Assembly (NCBI GenBank): GCA_036275695.1
Contig: DASUDI010000025.1
Span: 1 to 36,782 of the forward strand
From: Damh-18 sp036275695
Lineage (GTDB): Bacteria > Patescibacteriota > Minisyncoccia > Phycocordibacterales > UBA918
Direction of reading: 5' to 3'
Length of the DNA stretch: 36,782 nucleotides
Shown here: piece by piece, positions 32,781 through 36,782 of the stretch
How positions within the stretch are numbered: position 1 is the first letter of the stretch
Layout: every line of letters begins with the position of its first letter
Program-made: the position numbers and the translations under genes
Notes under the pieces: model-generated
The model's database searches: none
The model's input: the letters and a program-made list of their open reading frames with translations, nothing else
Told to the model about the DNA's origin: nothing

Positions 32781-33395
32781 ATGTCGCCTATCGAAAAACT
32801 CATTGCTCATTTTGAGCGCTTCCCTGGTATAGGAGGGCGACAAGCGAAGCGCTTTGTCTTTCATCTCCTTACCCTTACCAAAAAGGAAACAGATGATCTT
32901 TCCCATCTTATACAGAGTATTCATGACACAGTCATATCATGCCCCTCATGCTTTCGTTTTCACACACTTATTTCTCCACAGAGATTATGTCGTGTCTGCG
33001 CAGATACGCAACGCGACCCCTCAAAACTCACCGTTGTAGAACGGGACAGTGACATCGACGCCATTGAGCGCAGTGGTATGTATGATGGTCGTTACTTTGT
33101 ACTTGGTGGCACAATACCATTACTCAATACTCAGGATACTAAAAAAATCCGCGGAGGAGCACTTAAACATTTCGTAGAGACTCATGCGGACGGTGATATT
33201 AAAGAAATAATTCTTGCATTTTCAGTCAACCCCGATGGTGAAAATACCGCGCGCTATGTGGAAATGCTTCTCCGTGAGATACTCGAAAAAAACAATATCC
33301 GCATAACTCATCTTGGACGTGGACTTTCTACAGGTTCAGAACTTGAATACGCAGACACTGAAACCATTAAGAATGCATTCAAAAATAGAGCTTGA
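32781..33395 (+). CDS. recR: Recombination protein RecR
   Basis: RecR forms a ring clamp that, with RecO, helps load RecA at gaps. The 204-residue protein has an N-terminal helix-hairpin-helix (FPGIGGRQAKRFVFHLL), a four-Cys zinc finger (CPSC and CRVC), and a Toprim domain with VVERDSDIDAIE. The C-terminal stretch ITHLGRGLSTGSELEYAD is conserved. The length is normal. It lies 3 bases after dnaB and ends just before a bidirectional terminator. Confidence 0.97.
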   Translation: MSPIEKLIAHFERFPGIGGRQAKRFVFHLLTLTKKETDDLSHLIQSIHDTVISCPSCFRFHTLISPQRLCRVCADTQRDPSKLTVVERDSDIDAIERSGMYDGRYFVLGGTIPLLNTQDTKKIRGGALKHFVETHADGDIKEIILAFSVNPDGENTARYVEMLLREILEKNNIRITHLGRGLSTGSELEYADTETIKNAFKNRA

Positions 33396-33415
33396 CCTCA
33401 GTTACATACATAGAG

Positions 33416-33442
33416 AAAAGCGGCACCTTCGGTGCCGCTTTT
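33416..33442. terminator. Bidirectional terminator between recR and rplU
   Basis: A perfect 12-bp stem (33416-33427 with 33431-33442, loop TTC) has A-rich left and T-rich right ends, serving both convergent genes. Confidence 0.9.
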
Positions 33443-33457
33443 CAATCTCCACTATTC

Positions 33458-33799
33458 CTACAAGGACTCTATCTGTACCCGTGCGTACTTCTGACGATGT
33501 CCAATACGACGATCGCGGTTGCTCTTTGCCTGATAGCGTACAATGTGAATCTTTTTCGCCTTCTGCTCACCTTTGTAGGTCGCCTTCACCTTTGCTCCTA
33601 CTATGTATGGATTTCCAATGGTAGTATCCGCACCATTATCCACCATAAGTACTTTATCAAACACTACCACATCTCCTTCTTTGAGGTCACCGAGAAGTTC
33701 CACATCAAGAACATCCCCCACCGAAACCATATATTGCTTTCCACCAGTCTCAATGACGGCAAATTCTGTTTGTTCTGTTGCTTTCTTCTCGTTTTTCAT
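33458..33799 (-). CDS. rplU: 50S ribosomal protein bL21
   Basis: bL21 is a beta-barrel protein bound to 23S rRNA. The 113-residue protein contains FAVIETGGKQYMVSVGD at the start, VDNGADTTIGNPYIVGAKV in the middle, and the basic KKIHIVRYQAKSNRDRRIGHRQ segment near the end. Start 33799 is preferred to an in-frame codon at 33847, which would add a hydrophobic non-family tail. It is separated from rpmA by about 6.4 kb and lies on the opposite strand, unlike the usual rplU-rpmA operon. Confidence 0.96.
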   Translation of the reverse strand: MKNEKKATEQTEFAVIETGGKQYMVSVGDVLDVELLGDLKEGDVVVFDKVLMVDNGADTTIGNPYIVGAKVKATYKGEQKAKKIHIVRYQAKSNRDRRIGHRQKYARVQIESL

Positions 33800-33869
33800 A
33801 ACGCGGGTGATTGTACAAGAAAACCCTAAAAAATGCAACCTTCCCACGACTAAGAATTACGGCTCACAC

Positions 33870-34949
33870 CTATATTTCCTGATTGGGCTTATCAATAGTC
33901 ATCGGATCAATGTGCGCCGTTGCGCCCGTAATACGGGTCACATCTTTATCAATTTTGCCAAGTTCTTTATATCCCGCGTTGTAGTGGTTTACCGTTGTCG
34001 CGAGCGTGCTTCCGAGTTTTTTATAGTATTCCTCGTACTTTCCGATATGAACTCCTAACTTCTCGACATTTTTGATTATATCGATTGCTTTTTCTTCAAT
34101 TTCGAGCGCTTTGAGCCCTTGCAAAACGGTCTGCAAATACGCCAAAAATGACGTCGGTGACACTATGATAACCTTGTACTTCCCTGCTGAGCGCTGAATA
34201 AGATTCTCCTCACCCCCACCCACCGTGTTTGAGAGTAATTCATAATATATGCCCTCAGACGGAATAAACATGAACGCAAAGTCGGTTGTTTTCTCACTCG
34301 GGCGTATATACTTTGCGGTTTCCTGAATACGCATTTTGAGGTCATTCACAAACTGTTTTTCAAGTTGTACCTTTTCGATAGGATCGCGCGCCTCCACGTA
34401 ACGGTTATAATTTTCGAGTGAAAATTTCGAGTCAATGGGTATAACCTTATCTTTTACAAAGACAACGGCGTCCACAATCTCACCATTTGCAAATGCGTAC
34501 TGCATTTGGAAACTGCCCGGCGGAAGTACATTTTGAAGCACTGCTTCGAGGTAATATTCACCAAGGACTCCCCGCTGTTTGGGATTTTTAAGCACATCTT
34601 GTAACTGCTTCAACTGCTCGGCAACGGTGAAGACCTGCTTTGATGATTCAGTCACCTCAGTTACCCCCTTCACCACGCCCATGAGTTGCTCCTCAACACG
34701 GTCGCGAATATCTTTCACTAGTTGCTGACTTGACTTTGACTGTCGCTCCAATGACTCATACATGCGTTCTGTAGTTTCCCCCATGCGCGCATCCATGGTA
34801 CGCGTAAGATCACGAAGTTGTTGTTGCAATAATAGTAGACCCTCAGAATTTCCTTCCACCTTTTTCTCCTTACGAAAAATAAGCGCGTAGCATACAACAC
34901 CACCGATAATTAGCAGTAGCCCGATGACCACAATCTCAAATAGTTCCAT
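33870..34949 (-). CDS. rmuC: RmuC family DNA recombination protein
   Basis: RmuC proteins limit DNA inversions in E. coli and have a PD-(D/E)xK nuclease-like core. The 359-residue frame has an N-terminal membrane helix (about 6-22), a coiled coil (about 33-125), and the nuclease domain: GVLGEYYLEAVLQNVLP, VDAVVFVKDKVIPIDSKFSLENY with the Asp and Lys residues, and FAFMFIPSEGIYYE. The start at 34949 is chosen because TGATACAAT on the minus strand (34957-34965) ends 7 bases upstream; the ATGs at 34958 and 34973 overlap this box or precede it. It is divergent from yqeY. Confidence 0.93.
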   Translation of the reverse strand: MELFEIVVIGLLLIIGGVVCYALIFRKEKKVEGNSEGLLLLQQQLRDLTRTMDARMGETTERMYESLERQSKSSQQLVKDIRDRVEEQLMGVVKGVTEVTESSKQVFTVAEQLKQLQDVLKNPKQRGVLGEYYLEAVLQNVLPPGSFQMQYAFANGEIVDAVVFVKDKVIPIDSKFSLENYNRYVEARDPIEKVQLEKQFVNDLKMRIQETAKYIRPSEKTTDFAFMFIPSEGIYYELLSNTVGGGEENLIQRSAGKYKVIIVSPTSFLAYLQTVLQGLKALEIEEKAIDIIKNVEKLGVHIGKYEEYYKKLGSTLATTVNHYNAGYKELGKIDKDVTRITGATAHIDPMTIDKPNQEI

Positions 34950-34956
34950 GGTATGC

Positions 34957-34965
34957 ATTGTATCA
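34957..34965 (-). promoter_or_regulatory. Extended -10 promoter of rmuC, predicted leaderless
   Basis: On the minus strand TGATACAAT ends 7 bases before the ATG at 34949 and overlaps the alternative ATG at 34958, excluding the longer start. Confidence 0.65.
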
Positions 34966-34986
34966 CAGCGCAATACGCCAATGATG

Positions 34987-35007
34987 TGCTATAATACCCA
35001 CTATAAT
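34987..35007 (+). promoter_or_regulatory. Tandem -10 boxes of yqeY
   Basis: TGCTATAAT (34987-34995) is a perfect extended -10, and a second TATAAT lies at 35002-35007. They predict leaders of roughly 16 and 4 bases before the ATG at 35018. Confidence 0.6.
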
Positions 35008-35017
35008 CAAGAAATAT

Positions 35018-35473
35018 ATGCAACTTCACGAACAGATCAAGAGCCAACTCAAAGAAGCTATGAAAGCGAAAGACGCAGCGAAACTTCGCACGGTACGGAG
35101 TATGCTCACCGCATTTACCAACGAACTTGTTGCCACGGGAAGCACGCCACAAGGTATTCTCACTGACGAGCAAACACTTGGTGTTATTAAACGTCTCGCA
35201 AAACAGCGCAAGGAATCTATCACGCAATTTGAGGCAGCTCAGAGAAATGACCTTGCAGATCCAGAAAAAGAGGAACTTGCGATACTTGAATCATACCTCC
35301 CCACACTCATGTCAAAAGACGCAATACGTCCCCTCGTGGAAGCAAAAATCGCGGATATGGGTGGTGTTGATAAAAGTAAAATGGGCATACTTATCGGCGC
35401 ACTCATGAAAGAACTTTCGGGTAAAGCTGATGGCGCAGACGTAAAGGCTGTTGTTGAGGAAACACTTCAATAG
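35018..35473 (+). CDS. YqeY/GatB-tail domain protein
   Basis: The 151-residue protein is a stand-alone YqeY-like protein: a helical N-terminal part (QLKEAMKAKDAAKLRTVRSML) and a C-terminal domain related to the tRNA-binding tail of GatB (ILESYLPTLMSKDAIRPLV, KMGILIGALMKEL). Such proteins are common and presumed to bind tRNA or assist amidotransferase functions, but the role is not settled. It is monocistronic, between a tandem -10 promoter and a terminator, and divergent from rmuC. Confidence 0.92.
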   Translation: MQLHEQIKSQLKEAMKAKDAAKLRTVRSMLTAFTNELVATGSTPQGILTDEQTLGVIKRLAKQRKESITQFEAAQRNDLADPEKEELAILESYLPTLMSKDAIRPLVEAKIADMGGVDKSKMGILIGALMKELSGKADGADVKAVVEETLQ

Positions 35474-35497
35474 AAATGGAATGAGAGGAGTTAAGAT

Positions 35498-35528
35498 AAA
35501 AGGTGGCACACTCTATGTGCCACCTTTT
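35498..35528 (+). terminator. Rho-independent terminator after yqeY
   Basis: A perfect 13-bp stem (35498-35510 with 35516-35528, loop CTCTA) ends in TTTT. Confidence 0.9.
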
Positions 35529-35585
35529 ATGTCACATATCAAAAGACGCTCTGGATTAGCACTCTATACAAAATACATTACTATG

Positions 35586-35594
35586 TGGTATAAT
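35586..35594 (+). promoter_or_regulatory. Extended -10 promoter of the orphan gene at 35629
   Basis: TGGTATAAT is a perfect extended -10. Transcription near 35601 leaves a leader of about 28 bases containing GAGGG at 35617-35621. Confidence 0.7.
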
Positions 35595-35628
35595 ATATCG
35601 CAGAGTTCCTTCACATGAGGGTATCCAC

Positions 35629-35910
35629 GTGACCGCTCACACCGAAGGGGAGTTGGTAAGAATTGCGCTCGATCTCGTATCTAAGGGCTATGGCGTGCAC
35701 CAGGCGGTATCGTACGTCATGCGCGAGGTACGAGACCACGCCCGTCGCGTCTATCTTTGGCCTCGACTCATTAAAAAAGTTGAGGCGAAGAAGCATGTGC
35801 GACTCGTACAAACTCGTCGCACAACCCCACAAAAAAAAGTTTCTGAAGAGAGGGTTGCTCCAAGTGCGTACGCACACGAGCTCTACCACTCCAAGCGGTC
35901 AATGGATTGA
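35629..35910 (+). CDS. Small basic protein of unknown function
   Basis: The 93-residue product starts with GTG. The first half looks helical (GELVRIALDLVSKGYGVHQAVSYVMREV begins at residue 7, quoted only as GELVRIALDL), and the second half is rich in Lys and Arg, which suggests nucleic acid binding. No family is recognised. A purine-rich GAGGG lies 7 bases before the GTG, and the gene has its own promoter and terminator. A five-codon frame (35615-35632) starts within that leader and overlaps the GTG. Confidence 0.6.
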   Translation: MTAHTEGELVRIALDLVSKGYGVHQAVSYVMREVRDHARRVYLWPRLIKKVEAKKHVRLVQTRRTTPQKKVSEERVAPSAYAHELYHSKRSMD

Positions 35911-35924
35911 TTGCGTGGAGTGGT

Positions 35925-35953
35925 CCGCGCCACCTTCGGTGGCGCGGTTTTTT
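35925..35953 (+). terminator. Rho-independent terminator after the gene at 35629
   Basis: A perfect 10-bp GC-rich stem (35925-35934 with 35938-35947, loop TTC) is followed by six T. The last T overlap the next -35 box. Confidence 0.93.
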
Positions 35954-35980
35954 GACTTTTTCGCGTGTATAGTAAATACT
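35952..35980 (+). promoter_or_regulatory. Promoter of the orphan gene at 36015
   Basis: TTGACT (35952-35957), a 17-bp spacer and AATACT (35975-35980). The predicted leader of about 28 bases carries AGGGGG at 36001-36006. Confidence 0.65.
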
Positions 35981-36014
35981 GCAATTAGTTTGTTTTTTAC
36001 AGGGGGTTCCAGCA

Positions 36015-36377
36015 ATGTTTGCACTTATTGGCGGCTCTACGAAGTTTGCGCTCGTAAAACACGGTGACTTTCACATCTACTCGTTCATCATTAATCCCAA
36101 GACAGACAGTGTGCTTGGGATACTGAAACTGTATGAATCCTTGTGCGTCTTTCTGGAAAACATATACCCAGACGCCGAAATAGAGCCCTTTGCAATGCCA
36201 CTTGATGGCGTAAGCGATCCTTGTCTCTTCCAACTGGTGATTGATACAAAAGTGGTCTATGAAGTATCAAAAATGAACAGTACCGCCTGTACGGCGTACA
36301 TCACCAAGTTGTTCCGAGAGTCAGGCTTCAACTTTTTTGACGGCATCAGTTGTGTCACTGATTCACTGATTCACTGA
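36015..36377 (+). CDS. Hypothetical protein of 120 residues
   Basis: The product begins MFALIGGSTKFALVKHGDF and is a mixed alpha/beta, probably cytosolic protein with no signal peptide or membrane span. Three cysteines (in LCVFLE, DPCLFQ and TACTAY) and a fourth near the end are scattered without a clear metal motif. I do not recognise a family. AGGGGG lies 8 bases upstream of the ATG, and the gene is bracketed by its own promoter and terminator, like those at 2604 and 35629. Confidence 0.65.
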   Translation: MFALIGGSTKFALVKHGDFHIYSFIINPKTDSVLGILKLYESLCVFLENIYPDAEIEPFAMPLDGVSDPCLFQLVIDTKVVYEVSKMNSTACTAYITKLFRESGFNFFDGISCVTDSLIH

Positions 36378-36382
36378 ATACC

Positions 36383-36415
36383 TCATCAAAAAATCGCCAC
36401 GCGTACCACGTGGCG
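36383..36415. terminator. Bidirectional terminator between 36015 gene and YgjP-like gene
   Basis: A 12-bp stem with one T-G pair (36383-36394 with 36402-36413) has A-rich left and T-rich right ends, suited to both convergent genes. Confidence 0.85.
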
Positions 36416-36419
36416 GTTT

Positions 36420-36782
36420 TTATATTACATGATGACTGAATCGTACGTTAGCAAGTTGCTTTTTTAGATATAGATATTCTGGAATCGTGCGCGCCACTAA
36501 ATCCCAAAAATGAGGAGCGTGGCTAAATACCTCTAGGTGACAGAGTTCATGTACGATAATATAGTCTGCCAATTCAGGCGACAAAAATATAATACGATAG
36601 TTAAAATTAAGGTTATGCTTTGACGAACAACTTCCCCACCGTGACGACTGATTGCGAATGGCGACTTTTCCATATGAAAAACCATAGTGCGTATTCCAGA
36701 ACACCAACCGCTCATGCACAAACTCACGTGCACGTTCCTTGTGTTGGAGGTAGTGCGCATGGTGATGCGGGGGAACGCGGCG
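36420..36782 (-). CDS. YgjP-like (DUF45) zinc metallopeptidase, 5' end beyond window
   Basis: The visible 120 residues are open to the right edge, so the N terminus is missing. They contain the family signature VAIRNQSSRWGSCSSK and then VHELCHLEVFSHAPHFW, where HELCH is the HExxH zinc motif with a third His downstream. YgjP/WLM-type proteins are predicted metallopeptidases of uncertain substrate. The frame continues upstream of the GTG at 36719 with HYLQHKERAREFVHER, which fits the family, so that GTG is not the true start. Confidence 0.92.
   Translation of the reverse strand, partial: RRVPPHHHAHYLQHKERAREFVHERLVFWNTHYGFSYGKVAIRNQSSRWGSCSSKHNLNFNYRIIFLSPELADYIIVHELCHLEVFSHAPHFWDLVARTIPEYLYLKKQLANVRFSHHVI

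Noticed and set aside
33416..35947. cUUCGg super-stable tetraloops in the terminators at 33416 and 35925
   Set aside because: Both contain CCTTCGG, but the flanking arms pair symmetrically around a TTC triloop; the UUCG register would shift the stem by one base and break it.
1..36782. CRISPR arrays, insertion sequences or prophage genes
   Set aside because: No spaced direct repeats, transposase or integrase motifs, or phage structural genes were recognised on either strand.

Overview
The window looks like a chromosomal segment of a Candidate Phyla Radiation bacterium, most likely Parcubacteria/Paceibacteria. Most genes are compact housekeeping genes packed in short operons on both strands. 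Most core genes have no Shine-Dalgarno sequence, many carry a membrane-anchored N terminus, and several proteins resemble types common in that group: an archaeal-type AspRS, an Ada-like zinc tail on a membrane anchor, and a YgjP-like metallopeptidase. No rRNA, tRNA, CRISPR array or transposase was found. The taxonomic placement is an inference from gene content and style, not a computed result.

Left part (1-6023, plus strand) is the most accessory-looking and AT-rich region. It holds a SpeD/SpeH-type pyruvoyl decarboxylase, a PurD-like ATP-grasp enzyme with altered signature residues, a GNAT acetyltransferase, a stand-alone GRDP-like gene with its own promoter, Shine-Dalgarno site and terminator, a one-helix membrane microprotein, a PRMT-like methyltransferase and a multi-spanning histidine kinase. 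Base composition changes abruptly inside the kinase gene near 5095.

Centre-left (6090-19164, plus strand) is a core block: trpS; a T-box leader followed by aspS; pepA; scpA and scpB; then a wall and division cluster (D,D-carboxypeptidase, mraY, ftsW, murG), gltX, an M23 hydrolase with a coiled coil, and a small membrane protein. The T-box is well supported in its antiterminator and terminator parts, and its UGGC bulge fits the G discriminator of tRNA-Asp or tRNA-Asn.

Centre-right (19499-29683) is mostly on the minus strand: murI, an EVE-domain protein, a lytic-transglycosylase-like gene whose frame has no canonical start, an operon of exonuclease, LOG, pgi and ROK kinase, then an Ada-like zinc protein, rplI, cyclophilin and an S41 protease. 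Interspersed plus-strand genes are doxX, ung and rpmA. Convergent gene pairs are usually separated by symmetrical hairpins that can terminate both strands.

Right end (29815-36782): cysS, dnaB and recR on plus; rplU and rmuC on minus; yqeY and two Shine-Dalgarno-led orphan genes on plus; and a 5'-truncated YgjP-like metallopeptidase on minus running off the window edge.

Two expression styles stand out. Many core genes have a -10 box ending 6-9 bases before the start codon, which predicts leaderless or nearly leaderless mRNAs. Three orphan genes (2604, 35629, 36015) instead have 5' UTRs with purine-rich ribosome binding sites and their own terminators.
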